64,000 bases of DNA from Monomorium pharaonis (taxonomy: Eukaryota > Arthropoda > Insecta > Hymenoptera > Formicidae): NCBI RefSeq assembly GCF_013373865.1, contig NC_050474.1:12773045-12837044 (forward strand), in the 5' to 3' direction. Position numbers and translations under genes: made by a program. Of this stretch, positions 42,144 through 53,781 are shown piece by piece. Each line of letters opens with the position of its first letter. Positions within the stretch are counted from its first letter, which is position 1. Under the pieces are notes generated by a model. The model saw nothing but the letters and a program-made list of their open reading frames with translations. It had not been told where the DNA came from and ran no database searches.

Positions 42144-42670
42144 GTGGCTTTGAAAAGAGCCAATTTATTTAGGGGGTGTGCTCAAATTGTTCCCCGTTGG
42201 CTTCTAGGCAAGCATGGGCTCTCCGGACGGCTTCGTTCCTTACATGAAGAAGCATTTTGGCATCCACCGTTGCTACTGCAGCATGTAATCGAGCAACCAC
42301 TTCCTCCACGTTTTCTGGCTCCTTTGCATAAACTTTTTCTTTTAAGGTAACCCCAAAGGAAGAAGTCTAAGTGTGAAAGATCAGGAGAACTGACAATAAA
42401 AACCAAATTAAAATTATTACTTATACTTAGCGATATTTAACTATGCGTTATATAAGTTCAAATGAATCTTACCGTGAAGGTCAGCGGAGCGGACCGCCAG
42501 CACCAAACCAACGTCCAGGAAACTGAGCGTTAAGATACTCTCTTACACGCTCTATATTATGCTGTGGTGCTCCATCTTGCTGGAACCAACGAGGTCAAGC
42601 TGCAAGAGAGATGTCGTCCAACAAATCTGGAAGCGCCTCCTCGAGGAATGTAGCGTATTGTTCACCCTGA
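42144..42670 (-). pseudogene. mariner/IS630-type transposase fragment, left arm
   Basis: Minus strand: QYATFLEEALPDLLDD, one stop, RWFQQDGAPQHNIERV (DGAP with a catalytic Asp), EYLNAQFPGRWFGAGG, an intron near 42400-42472, then SPDLSHLDFFLWGYLKRK and a frameshift. The tail pairs with the right arm. The DGAPxH and SPDLxPLDFFLWG motifs are those of insect IS630/Tc1-mariner transposases. Confidence 0.8.
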
Positions 42671-42914
42671 AACAAAAAAGGCAAAATGTATAGTTATTAA
42701 TATTGTATGCATACGTTTGTGTGGATAAATCATCGAGTCTCAGATGTATTGATATTTACCTTAAGGACATCCGGAAGCTGATAAATAAGAATTTGATTTC
42801 CGACAATTCCTCCTCATACGTTCACTTTTCAGCAATGCTGAAAATTTCTTATTCTTGTTACAAAGGGATTTTCGTCAGCATAATAATGCAAATTATGCTG
42901 GTTAAAAAGACCTT

Positions 42915-43322
42915 CTCTGGAGCACCACCGCATAATATACGGCGTGTAAGAGAGTATCTTAACGCTCAGTTTCCTGGACGTTGGTTTGGTGCTGGCGGTC
43001 CGCTCCGCTGACCTTCACGGTAAGATTCATTTGAACTTATATAACGCATAGTTAAATATTGCTAAGTATAAGTAATAATTTTAATTTGATTTTTATTGTC
43101 AGTTCTCCTGATCTTTCACCCTTAGACTTCTTCTTTTGGGGTTACCTAAAAGAAAAAGTTTATGCGAAGGAGCCAGAAAACGTGGAGGAAGTGGTTGCTC
43201 GATTACATGCTGCAGTAGCAACGGTGGATGCCAAAATACTTCTTCATGTAAGGAACGAAGCCGTCCGGAGAGCCCATGCTTGCCTAGAAGCCAACGGGAA
43301 ACAATTTGAGCACACCCCCTAA
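42915..43322 (+). pseudogene. mariner/IS630-type transposase fragment, right arm (spliced)
   Basis: Exon 42915-43019 (GAPPHNIRRVREYLNAQFPG, RWFGAGGPLR, stop in place of Trp, PSR), an 83-bp intron 43020-43102 with GTAAG and TGTCAG, then exon 43103-43322 (SPDLSPLDFFFWGYLKEKVY to NGKQFEHTP and stop). The phase across the intron is kept. The N-terminal half is missing because the palindrome centre lies just upstream. Confidence 0.8.
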
Positions 43323-44205
43323 ATAAATCGGCTCTTTTCAAAGCCACTTAATAGATAACAATCGGCCCTTTTTAGGGCAACAAGAACCTAAAACGTGGAA
43401 CAAATCTTAGCCGCAATTTACGTATAAATGTTTTACTTTTGAATAAAAAAAATTTTAATTCTTTTTACTCCTTCGTCTTCTCTTTTAAAAGTGTTTTTAA
43501 ATAATAAGAAAAAAATAAGGAATGGTAGATATATAAATTATTTTTATTATTTGAAATTAAAATAATAGCACTGAATTCTACGGAAAAAATTGCATAAGGA
43601 ACGTATAATGCATGTCGATATTAAGAAATTATTTAAAAAATTGTTTAAACATTTTTTTAAAAACTGTTTTTAAATAAAAATTAATAGCTCCTTCGCTACA
43701 AAAAAAAATCACTCTAATAATTAAAAAAAAACACATGCTGAAATAATTCTTTAAAAAACTGTTTAAACAAATTGTTTACTAACAATTTATTTTAATACTT
43801 TTTATCAACAATTTTTTTAATACCTTTGTATAACACACTCTCCGTAGTTAATTTTGTCTATCGCTGCTAAGTCAACTATGAGAATTAAGTAATTGAATTA
43901 AATAAATATTTCAAATAATTAAATAAATACAAGTACACAAATAAATAATTAACAACTAAAAATGAAAAATAATAAGGAATTGAAATAATTTCTAATTGTA
44001 TTTATTTTTACTTATTTACTTATTAGTTTACTTATTTCTCTGTTTATTTATTAATTTATTTATTAATTTAAATTTATTTATTTATTTAATTATTCATTAA
44101 TATAAAAAAATACAAATAAAGTTTTAAGTAAGGAAATGTATGATAAGCGCGTGGAGAGACGGGGAGCCATATGGCACGCTACGCTGCTGCATATGCCGGT
44201 CGCGC

Positions 44206-44345
44206 GTTTGATTGTTCAACTTCATTTATTAATGATTCAGTAAATAATAACCTAAACCAAAATTGGTAAAGGAACTTTTAGTTTACAATTTTATTCTCTT
44301 TCACTCTGTAAAATAAAAATTATTCATTCTGGGACACCCTATAAT
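44206..44345 (-). mobile_element. terminal region of the mariner/IS630-type element
   Basis: Ends GGGACACCCT followed by ATA. It is the inverse of the fragment at 24229-24370 (AGGGTGTCCC). Matches over 140 bp including TTTACAGAGTGAAAG and CAATTTTGGTT-type text. Confidence 0.7.
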
Positions 44346-45640
44346 ATATACTACTATGATAAAAAAATAAGGTAAATTTCTCGTTTAAACTTCGCGAATA
44401 TTATAAAACCATGAAATGTCGGTTTTTTTGTTGGTTAGTAGTACTGTCTTTAATAACTATGCAGAGTTTCATGTCAATATATTCCAATGCTGCAGAGCTA
44501 CACGTGTTTTTGTAAACATATGTAAAAGACGTGGTTAGTAAAGATTTGGTTACAGATGATTCACCTTTTTTGCCACTTTCTCCTTTTTTTCTCTCCGGTT
44601 TCTCTCTTTTCTTTCTGTATTTTCTTTTTTTCTTGCGCTAACTTTCTCGTTTTCATTCTCATTTTCTTTGTCATCGTTTTTTTTCATGCTATGTCGTCAT
44701 GGATGTATATGTACACATATATAAAAATCTTCATATATACGTCTACGCTTCAAACGAAATGTGGTCATATAAGCATTGGAAAAGAACTTCGATTATTCAG
44801 CAATACGTCAACTGTGACTTTTACTTTTATTGTATCTTAAGGGTTACTGTGAGATGTACTATGCATATAACTGAATTATGTGTAAAGCAGAAGAGACACA
44901 TAAAGATATATTTATGAAAAAAAAGAAATCAAATAAAACGCAAATGTAATTGAAATAATTGTGCAATTGTGAGATAATAAGTTTATTATTTGGGTAGGCT
45001 GGTCGTGGCCGTGGAGTAGTGCCACGTGGCCGAATCGGTTGCCCGCAAGCCCGTGGGCCGGTCAGGGGAGGACGCAACCTCGCAACTTCGGTGGCTCGTG
45101 GGGTCCAGCGGCTGGCCGCTCGTGGGGGGGATCCACGCCAAGGGAAGTTTACCAGGAGGATGGTCTGTATCTTCACAATAAATTGTCTTTTACACTCTTT
45201 ACATTTAATTCCGAATGACACAAAATGCATTTACCACATATATACACATGCATATACACACACATACGCGCGCGCTTGCGCGCAAGTGTGCGTATTTAGC
45301 GCAGAAAAATTTTTCTTAGAACGTATCCTTAAAATTATGATAATTAAAAGACACGGTAATGTCTTGCGTCAAGTGAAAGCGCGGCGCAAGATAGACCGTG
45401 TATATTTATACGAGTTGCGAGCACCTGAATTTATCAGATCTCAATAACGGCCGAACCGATTAAATTTTAACTAGGTTCAATCAAAAGTTTGAGTTTGATT
45501 GTATAAGAAAATTTTTGTCATTTTTTTGCTATGTATTCTACGAGTGGAGATATCGCAATGCAAAGTTAGAAATATGAAATTTTCATTTAAGAAATTTTCT
45601 ATGTCCAGTTCATACTATTTACGCTAGTTGGCGCTCGTCT
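44346..45640. other. no gene recognised
   Basis: AT-rich to 44985, then a GC-rich island (44995-45165, many GGCCG and CCACG motifs) of unknown origin, then (CA)n-type sequence with the palindrome GCGCGCGCTTGCGCGC at 45267. Open frames here overlap on both strands and show no motif. Confidence 0.4.
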
Positions 45641-45654
45641 AATCTGTTCTTAGA

Positions 45655-45900
45655 TGCATATCTCGAGAACGGTTGGAGATACGAACTTGGGATAAGCACT
45701 AGTATTATCAAATGTCTTCAGATTAATTAATTAATTAACTATTAATTAATTAATCTTAAAATCTGTATATCTCGACAACGGTTGAAGATATAAACTTGGG
45801 ATAAGTACTATTATTGAAACATTTCAGAGAGTCAATGCTTATCTAAAATTAATCAATTAATTAATTTTAGATAATTAATTATTTAAAATAAGTTTTAATA
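45655..45900. repeat. diverged tandem pair plus ATTAATTA tracts
   Basis: TATCTCGAGAACGGTTGGAG and TATCTCGACAACGGTTGAAG, each followed by an ACTTGGGATAAG block, about 110 bp apart, separated by TTAATTAATTAA tracts. Confidence 0.65.
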
Positions 45901-46020
45901 CAAATAAATATTTTACTACAAAAACTTGGCGCTGCTAAGTCGAATAATTTGCTTTAATACAAAATTATCTTCTAACAATCTAACTTATATACTAAAATAA
46001 TACATATAACATACGCACGC

Positions 46021-46089
<69 letters not shown>
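46021..46089. repeat. (GA)n microsatellite
   Basis: About 34 GA units followed by a G-run. Confidence 0.95.
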
Positions 46090-46091
<2 letters not shown>

Positions 46092-46325
46092 GGGGGGGGA
46101 GAAATATATATATATTTGAACGCACGCATAAGAGACTGACAAGGGGACCTTACGGGTCATGGAACACCGATTTTTTTTATACTTATAGGATTTGAAGATC
46201 AGTACCCGGACTTCAATTTCCTAAAGCAGTACGATGCGCTTCTCAAAAATACTCGAGAAAATCGATTTTGAAGATCTCCGATATCTGTAAGTACAGAAAA
46301 TTTTAACCTATTGTCAGAGCCGCTC

Positions 46326-46392
46326 GTAGCCAAGCGCACAGAGCTCTAGTTTTGTAAGCGCGGAGTCGCTGGTTCGATTCTCGCTCTGGCCT
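46326..46392 (+). ncRNA. tRNA-like (SINE-type) promoter block, left arm
   Basis: GTAGCCAAGCGCACAGAGC resembles an A box and GCTGGTTCGATTCTCGCTC a B box, spaced as in tRNA-derived SINEs. It does not fold as a full tRNA. Confidence 0.55.
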
Positions 46393-46893
46393 CAATTTTT
46401 TTTTCATAAGTTAATAAAGTTTTTTTTTTAATCCTATATCTTAACATTTATCAAATTGAAATGCTAATTAATTATTAAATATTTATTCGTTATTTTTTAA
46501 ATAAAAATTAAATTGGCTCATGTAATACTGACGAGTAATGTCAAATGTATTTATTATTAATATATTTTATAACATACATGAATTAATAACTCATAAAAAT
46601 TAAACAACCATTTTTATAAATATTATTTTTGTTTTTTATATTATTTTTGTATTTACTCGTAATCTCTTAAAAAGTATTTCATTTTCTTTAATGTTTTCCA
46701 TTTTTTGTACCAAATTTTAATTTATTATAAATATTCGCATTTTCAATCAAGTAGTAATTAAAAATAAAAAAATGTTAATTTTTATTTAAAAAATAACGAA
46801 TAAATATTTAATAATTAATTAGCATTTCAATTTGATAAATGTTAAGATATAGGATTAAAAAAAAAACTTTATTAACTTATGAAAAAAAAATTG

Positions 46894-46970
46894 AGGCCAG
46901 AGCGAGAATCGAACCAGTGACTCCGCGCTTACGAAACTAGAGCTCTGTGCGCTCGGCTACGAGCGGCTCT
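46894..46970 (-). ncRNA. tRNA-like (SINE-type) promoter block, right arm
   Basis: Inverted copy of the block at 46326-46392, with small differences (GTAGCCGAGCGCACAGAGC). Transcription from either would run into the palindrome loop and back. Confidence 0.55.
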
Positions 46971-47186
46971 GACAATACGTTAAAATTTTACTTACAGATA
47001 TCGGAAATCTTCAAAATCGATTTTCTCGAGTATTTTTAAGAAGCGCATCGTACTGCTTTAGGAAATTGAAGTCCGGGTACTGATCTTCAAATCCTATAAG
47101 TATAAAAAAAATCGGTGTTCCATGACCCGTAAGGTCCCCTTGTGAGATATTAAAAATCGCATTTTTATAAACTAAGTTATATACCG

Positions 47187-47315
<129 letters not shown>

Positions 47316-47588
47316 TGTCTAGTCCCAAGTTAAATTGATTAAATTCGCTGACTCGAAATTTTGACCTACGAGTGCACGACTCGGAAAATAGGGTTATAAC
47401 GGGCACGCTGACCCACATTTTCCAGTCGCAAAAAGTGCGTTCGATCCGAGGCACCTACCATCTCTAAAATCGGGTGCCTATAGGAATTATACGATTTGTT
47501 ATGTCCTTCCCTGCCTTACCTGCTCTCTCAGAAATATTCTTCTAATTAAAATAAATAAAAATTAAATCTTATAAGGCTGGACGTAACA
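47316..47588 (+). mobile_element. LTR 3' fragment of the TGTTACGTCC family
   Basis: Collinear with 60600-60881: both share AAAAAGTGCGTTCGA, GAGGCACCTACC, GTGCCTA, and end AAGGCTGGACGTAACA. The 5' part is replaced by the (CA)n tract. Confidence 0.85.
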
Positions 47589-48397
47589 ATCCATTTTTGT
47601 AGTTTTTAAATTTTTATTTATACTAAATTAAAGATTATTTTTTACCAAATTCAGCCATATACGATTAATTTATGTTTCAAAAAACCATTTTCGAGAAAAT
47701 TATAAACGTTTCCGCATATATGCTCTTCATGCTTATGTATGTAAGTAATAATCATTAAAACAATAAAATGTATAAAAAAATGCTTTTAAATAAAATTTTC
47801 ATGATTTTTTTTACTAACCTATGGAGTTGTGTGGACACAGTAACAAAAATAACATGAAGATTGGTGAAAAAAAACTGTTCCCACAGACATGCCAGAGTAC
47901 TGAGGCCATATTGTATCCTGAAAACAATTATTTATGTATGTTTCCGGACTATTATAAGTACGCACATGCATTTGTATAATTAATTCTTGAACTGATATAA
48001 CAAATAACATAACACTTTATAAAATGTGTTTACCATAGCGTCATTGTCTGTCCCAAACACAGAAACAACGAAGAAAACTGCTCCAGAAAATCATCTGTAA
48101 TACATAATTTGATTATTTAAAACAAACATAATTTTTTAACAAAGAGATAAATAGAAGTTCATAGAAAATTTGTTTTAAAAAATATGTACGCTACGAAATC
48201 TAAATATTATACAGAATTAAAGAAATAAATATCTGAGGAGTTCTTGAAAAATTAAACACAAAATTAAAATGTTGAAGTAACGATTAAATTTCAAAGTTGA
48301 TAATAAATCATTAGTGCATATTATTAACAAGATTTCGTATGTATTTTTTTTATAAATTTGGAAATTCTTTTCCAAAATTTAAATACACATATTAATT
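47589..48397. other. no gene recognised
   Basis: The minus strand at 47820-47920 has an exon-like open stretch between a TTTTCAG and a GTTAGT, but it encodes nothing I recognise and is low-complexity. Confidence 0.35.
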
Positions 48398-49485
48398 CTT
48401 TGCGGCACAACGGAATTCTGAAGTCCCACCTTTTTAAAATTACTTTTTAACTTTTTAGGGCACTAAAACCTGAATTTTTTCTGTTTTTTGGAATTTTATC
48501 TCATCGATATTTTTTTTAACACTAAGGTGTATTTATTATTAATTAATTAACCAAAAATGCCTTTTTTACAGGAAAAATTTATGTCAGAACAAACGTTAAG
48601 TAATATTGGTGTGATAATTATAACCTAAAGATTTTTGAGATCGCTGATTACGAATATTACATAATAATTTTAAAATTCAACATAATGAATCCAATATGAC
48701 GAATCGAAAATATTTTAATTTAGTTTATTTAGATAAAATTCATAATGCAGCTGTTTTTGTGGTTGTTGATTACGAATCTGACATTAGAATTTTAAAATTC
48801 ACAATGGCGAATTTGTCCAATATGACAAACCAAAACTTTTTTAATTTTGTTTATTTGGATAAAATGTTTAATTCGGAGGTGTTTGAAACGATAACTACAA
48901 ATCTTACATTAGTTTTTAATTTATTAATTTATATGATTATAAAAGAGGCCCCATTTTTGGTGCGCCATGTTAATCCGCTATTTTTAATTTTAAAATTCTG
49001 ATGTCAGATTCGTAATCAGTAACCCACAATCAGTAAACCTGTATTATGAATTTTATTTAAATAAACTTAATTAAAATATTTTTGGTCCACCATATTGGAT
49101 CTACCATTTCAATTTTAAAATTTTTATGTCAGATTTGTAATGAGTGACCCCAAAAGATCCTAGATTACAATTGTCACATCAATATTACTTAATGTTCGTT
49201 CTGACATAAATTTTTTTTTGTAAAAAAGGCATTTTTTGTTGATTATATAATTAATAATATAAATCTTATAAATAATTTTTTATATATTTTTTATAAAAAA
49301 TAATTTTATAAAAAATTTTTTTAATTATTCATATAAATAACATGCATTTTAGTGTTAATAAAAATATTAATAAAATATAATTCTAAAAAAAAAACAAAGA
49401 AATTCAGGATTTAGTACTTAAAATAATTAAAAAAATAATTTTTTAAAAGTGGGATTCCAGAGTCCTGCTGACCGCAAAGAAGCGA
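48398..49485. mobile_element. TIR element with TTCTTTGCGG ends, 1.09 kb
   Basis: Left TTCTTTGCGGCACAACGG, then CTGAAGTCCCACCTTTTTAA; right, inverted, GAAGCGATC-side text TTTAAAAGTGGGATTCCAGAG then CCGCAAAGAA. Further inner blocks pair (TTACAGGAAAAATTTATGTC with GACATAAATTTTTTTTTGTA). A 126-bp unit is tandemly repeated inside (48697 and 48821). No transposase. Confidence 0.7.
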
Positions 49486-49621
49486 TCTGGGCACCGTGTT
49501 TGACGGATACCTCACGTTCACAGAAAACATCCTACAATACTGTCGACGCAGATGTTAATCGATGAAGAAGTTCGCGGTTTACAACAAGACTATTATGAAA
49601 ACCAAAGCAGAAGCGGAGAAA

Positions 49622-50008
49622 GCCAGTGGTGGTAGATGGCAAGATATTTCACGCACGCGCATTGAGCAAATCTTCGCACGGCCTTACTGACGTATATATA
49701 TTATGGTACTATAAGTGCCCAGCCTGCTAAAAGAAATGTGTAGAAAATTGTAGGAAGGAAAGAACGTTTTTATTAAATAAACAGAAAAGTAACATTAAAC
49801 TCATTATTTATTGATATGTTCTTTTGTACACCTGCAGCCGATTTATCACGCGAACACCAACATTTGTTGTGAAGATAAGGGAAACTGCAGAAAACCTTAC
49901 CTACATCCGTCATTAAAAGTTGCCTATTACGTCACCGCGCGCATGCGCGTAAGGCCTTCTGTCGCGAAAATATCTTGCCGTCTACCATCACTGGAGAGGG
50001 CACGGCAA
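49622..50008. mobile_element. MITE-like element, CCAGTGRTGGTAGA ends
   Basis: CCAGTGGTGGTAGATGGCAA and TTGCCGTCTACCATCACTGG are inverted, extended by AGATATTT/AAATATCT and by GCGCAT, CGGCCTTAC-type text. It adjoins the previous element. Confidence 0.65.
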
Positions 50009-50067
50009 CGTGCGTTCTCCCTAGTTAGAGAGCGTTAATGAATTCACAAGATATAATATAATTAATT

Positions 50068-50835
50068 GTTCATCAATCGGGAGACGGTTGTTGATCAAGA
50101 CTGTTCCTTTCCACTGTAATTCCCTCCCTATTGTTTTTTGTACCATTGCATAGTTGGATACTGTAGATGACCCCAAGCGCAATGGAAATAGAGTCGGGGG
50201 AGCAACATCTTTGATTAGTTGTTCTCAAAGAGTGGTTAGTCTTATAATATAATAGGATCGGTGTCCGTGTTATTTGTGTTTGATGAGATTCTTACTTCCT
50301 GGCGTCTTCCGGGAAAGGAGCTACTGATGTAATGATTTGTTTTGTCCCGGGGCTCCCTCCCAAATGACGTCGTGGTAGGCTAAATCGTAGAAGGAGGTTT
50401 TTAGTGGGTAGGACCTGAGAGTAGAATCTTATACAAAGAATCCCACATACTTAGGAGTACAGGCTCCCGGGCATCTTTCGAAGATTTTTTCCTCCTTGTA
50501 AAAAAATCATCCCGCGTTAATAGACTAGAGTCTCGAACAGTCTACTAACGCGGGGTTCCAGTGTACTTTCATTCTGAAGGTTTCCAAATCTATAAAAGCA
50601 AATCTATAAAACGTAGTTGTTTAGCAAAATTTCAGCGTTTTATCGATAAAACTATCGTGCCCTTCGTTATGGGACACGGTACGGAATCGTTGCTGATGGC
50701 TCCTCGTGATCAGGTTTTCTAGAGATAACGCCGAGTGTGGTATAAAAGAATTATATTTGGTTCCAGCTTAGTTACAATTCCCAAATATCATTTAATAAAC
50801 CCGTTTTGATAAGTATCGTAACCCGTTACAGTAAT
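50068..50835 (+). mobile_element. possible solo LTR
   Basis: Starts near TGTTCATCAATCGGGAGACG and ends CGTAACCCGTTACA, with GGTATAAAAG (50740) and AATAAACC (50800). Both borders have ATTAAT-rich sequence, but the target duplication is not exact. Contains a strong hairpin at 50512-50555. Confidence 0.35.
50512..50555. repeat. 16-bp-arm hairpin
   Basis: CCCGCGTTAATAGACT and AGTCTACTAACGCGGG pair with one mismatch around a 12-nt loop. Confidence 0.75.
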
Positions 50836-52248
50836 TAATTATGATAAAATGTTACGACGAGCGACATGGATTCGTCTATTAATTAATACGCAGTAAGCTC
50901 GTTCGTTCTCTGCTTATATACCGCTTTTTTGATCTGTGCTAGGAGCATTCTCCTGTGTCCACGGGACTTTTGTTTGTGCGCTTGCTTAGCTAGCAATTGC
51001 TGGCTACGTACATTTCATCACAAATCGATGGATTTCGATTGGTATCGGATTCGATGAAACGACTAGATGCATCGCCTGATGCGATTTTCGGTGTGAAGAC
51101 ACGCGCGAGGTGTTATTTGACACCTTTATCGTCCGCGACATTTTCGGTGTGAGTGTATCTCACTCACAACAAAACATATCTCCAGCATCTTCTTAATAAG
51201 CATCTAGTTGCATATTAAGGATCTCTTCTTTTACTATTTGAAAAAGAAAAATAGTTTTTCATAATTTTTAATGTGCTAAATCTTAATCCGTAAGAAGGAA
51301 TGTTGCATCATGTTAGGTAAGAAAAATAAGATAAAAAACACATTTTTGGCTATTTTTGTTAAAATGGTTTGTAGTTTCAATTCGTAGCAATGCGAAATAT
51401 TTCAAAAATAAATCAATGATCAAATTTTAATATAAAAATATTGTATTTTAAAATGCTATATAAAGTTGTCTTGTTTTATCCTGGCTGAGATATATTTTTC
51501 GCAATAAATTATTTACAGTTTTTTGGATAAGAGGGAAGCACGAGACGAGGCATTAACAAACAAAGATTTAACCGATTACATTGCCGACCATTATAAACAT
51601 CAAGCTCACTTCGTTTGACCCGAGGTAACGTGGTATGAAAAAAGGAAATGTCGTTTTCCGAAATGGTGTTAATACGTCGCGGCTACAAGATGTTTATTCG
51701 CATCTGGATGAAAAAACATTGACACAGGAGATAAGAGGAAAAAGTGTGATAACGTGTCTCCAGTTAGACGAGGGGAAGGCAAAAGCAGGAAAATAAGAAA
51801 AGAGAAGAGACCGCGTCGCGACACAGCGTGTTTATTATTCCCGTTACATTCATTAGAAAAGCTAAACGTACAGGGTGCCAATGAAGACGCAGCCTACGTG
51901 GTCGTGTTGCGTAGACGATTTACTAATTTCTGGAAGGACGAAAATGGCATACGAGGCATCTATGGACGGTCTAGTCAAGCAAGCACGATAGAATCCCAAT
52001 AATTTCTATTTTCCCGCGCATGTGCTGCCGCATCAAACGTCTTGGTGCACTGGATTGGTGACATTCGTCTTCTTTGACCTCTATAACTCCTTGACTGTGT
52101 ATATACACGTCATAAAGGAAGTGGGATCAGACTGTAGATAACGTGTATAAACGTCAAAAAACGTGGAAAAAAATTAGTAACAGTAAAAGAAAGTGTTTAA
52201 TTTTTATTGTGAACGTTATTACCGGGCTTTTGAGATTTCTGTATATAC
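50836..52248. other. no gene recognised
   Basis: Contains CTCACTC/GAGTG-type short inverted repeats near 51090-51180. An 82-codon plus-strand frame (51754-52002, Arg-rich start, then LNVQGANEDAAYVVVLRRRF) has balanced composition and could be an exon, but I recognise nothing in it. Confidence 0.35.
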
Positions 52249-52335
52249 GCCCCGTTGAAAAGATAAGATGAAAATCCAGATGGATAACACATGAAGATAA
52301 TCATCTGGATTTCCATCTCATCTTTTCAACGAGGC
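52249..52335. mobile_element. 87-bp hairpin MITE
   Basis: GCCCCGTTGAAAAGATAAGA and TCTCATCTTTTCAACGAGGC with ATCCAGATG/CATCTGGAT form arms of about 33 bp around a 20-nt loop. Its size also fits a small hairpin RNA. Confidence 0.7.
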
Positions 52336-52744
52336 AAATTTGAGATTAAAACTGAAAAGTTTAAGACGCCCCTACAGGACAAAAGTTGCAGAAATATTAC
52401 AATATTGCAATATATTACAAACTTTGCAAAAATATTATAATTATTTCAGAAATATTATTTTAAAAATTGAAAACGATAATAATCCGGGAATCGGGAGATT
52501 GGTCGCGGTTCGGATAAGAAAATGATTCGGCATACACGACCTTAATAGAATCACACGTTTTTTATTAATTTATACACGCGTGATTATAACCAGAGAGAAG
52601 GCTGAGAGGTGTCACGGCCCGCTTTTGGGTGATTCCGGTGATTCTCCGCTACAAGACGCCCTTGACAAAGTGGACATAAACGACATAACCAATGTTCATA
52701 TTTTCAGGCAATGTCCACAATTTTTTGGTTGCATTCCGTACTAC
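52336..52744. other. no gene recognised
   Basis: Contains ATATTACAA-type repeats at 52390-52460. Nothing else. Confidence 0.4.
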
Positions 52745-53085
52745 GTGCACAAAGCGACAGCTATATGAGAGTGAGTGAGAAATTAATGAGAGCGAGAGCG
52801 ATGACAACAAGAGAGTCTGGAAAGCGAGCGAGACAGCAATAGGAATGAGCGAGAAAAATAACAATACAAAGAGGGGAAAAACGGCTTGAACTGGCTCGGG
52901 CCGCTCGAACCTCGAGTCTTCTTTCCATGCTGTTATTCTTATCTCGCTCGTAACTATTACTGTTTCGCTCGCTCTCCTGGCTCTTGTAACCATCTCGCTC
53001 GCTCTCATTACTTTCTCGCTCGTTCTCATATAAAAATTGTCGTGTTATCATTCCTTCGCTCTTATACCTTTCCGTTCGCTTATAT
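52745..53085. repeat. GAGCGAGA / TCTCGCTC degenerate minisatellite, inverted halves
   Basis: The left half (52770-52860) repeats GAGCGAGA on the plus strand, and the right half (52938-53080) repeats TCTCGCTCGT roughly every 24-29 bp, so the two can pair imperfectly. Overlapping Ser/Glu/Arg frames are by-products. Confidence 0.65.
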
Positions 53086-53781
53086 AACTATATTTAAAGA
53101 CTGACGATTAAAAACTTATAAAATTTTGTAAATTATATATTGCTTTTTATCATATATAAATTATATATTACACGTATAATTATACATATACACTGGCGCA
53201 AAAAAAACAAAACAAAATTTTTGACCAATTTTTAAGCAATCTTCAAAGTGATGCAACTTTGCGAAAAATCATCCAAATTACATGTACTTTTTTTTAAATT
53301 AAAGAACAAAGACTCTACTTTGAGAATCCTTACGCGAAAGTTTGATTTGTTAAGTGCGAATCTTTTGTATCGCATGAAAACCAAACATGTGTTTTTTCAT
53401 TGAAAAAAGTAAAAGTTTTGTTATTATTTTTCACAAATTTCTCGTTAAAATCTGGCTAATATTAATCCAGATTCTTAAAGTTTATTTTTTTCTGAGCAAT
53501 TTCAAAAAAAAGATGTCGATGTTTTTTGTCGATTGCATATGAGTTTGAAATTTGCACTGCATTTTAGGGTATTTTAGCGAATAAATACGGTATTTTTTGA
53601 ATATCATGAATTTTGAGTATCAATATGATATTGCACATTGATTTTATTTGTGTTTAACTCAATCATACCGCCGTCATCAAAGTGACCCGATGTGCACAAC
53701 ATGGAGAATGACGATCGGATTTTGTACATCATGTGGCTCAGATATCTCATTTCTTTTTATAATATATATGAAGATTCTTAA

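Larger units (their letters stand above)
41297..44200. mobile_element. 2.9-kb head-to-head palindrome of a mariner/IS630-type element
   Basis: Arms of about 1.25 kb, 41297-42555 and 42920-44180, are nearly identical inverted copies, around about 365 bp of unpaired centre. Each arm carries the 3' half of the transposase gene, its intron and the 3' flank with TATTTATT-rich sequence, down to AGTAAGGAAATGTATGATAAG and CGCGTGGAGAG. Only the right side goes on to the element terminus (44206-44345). Confidence 0.85.
46140..47142. mobile_element. 1-kb palindromic element with tRNA-like head in each arm
   Basis: Ends CAAGGGGACCTTACGGGTCA and TGACCCGTAAGGTCCCCTTG, flanked by TGA (46137-46139, 47143-47145). 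Arms of about 375 bp are nearly perfect inverted copies (46140-46515 and 46767-47142) around a 250-bp AT-rich loop. The arm order is terminus, unique 170 bp, tRNA-like block, AT-rich inner part. Confidence 0.85.

Noticed and set aside
46326..46392. Functional tRNA gene
   Set aside because: Only A- and B-box-like parts are present; acceptor and anticodon stems do not form. It lies inside a repeated palindromic element.
47819..48010. Host exon with splice-like borders
   Set aside because: Short, low-complexity, and no recognisable homology. Border matches to AG/GT are easily found by chance in AT-rich DNA.
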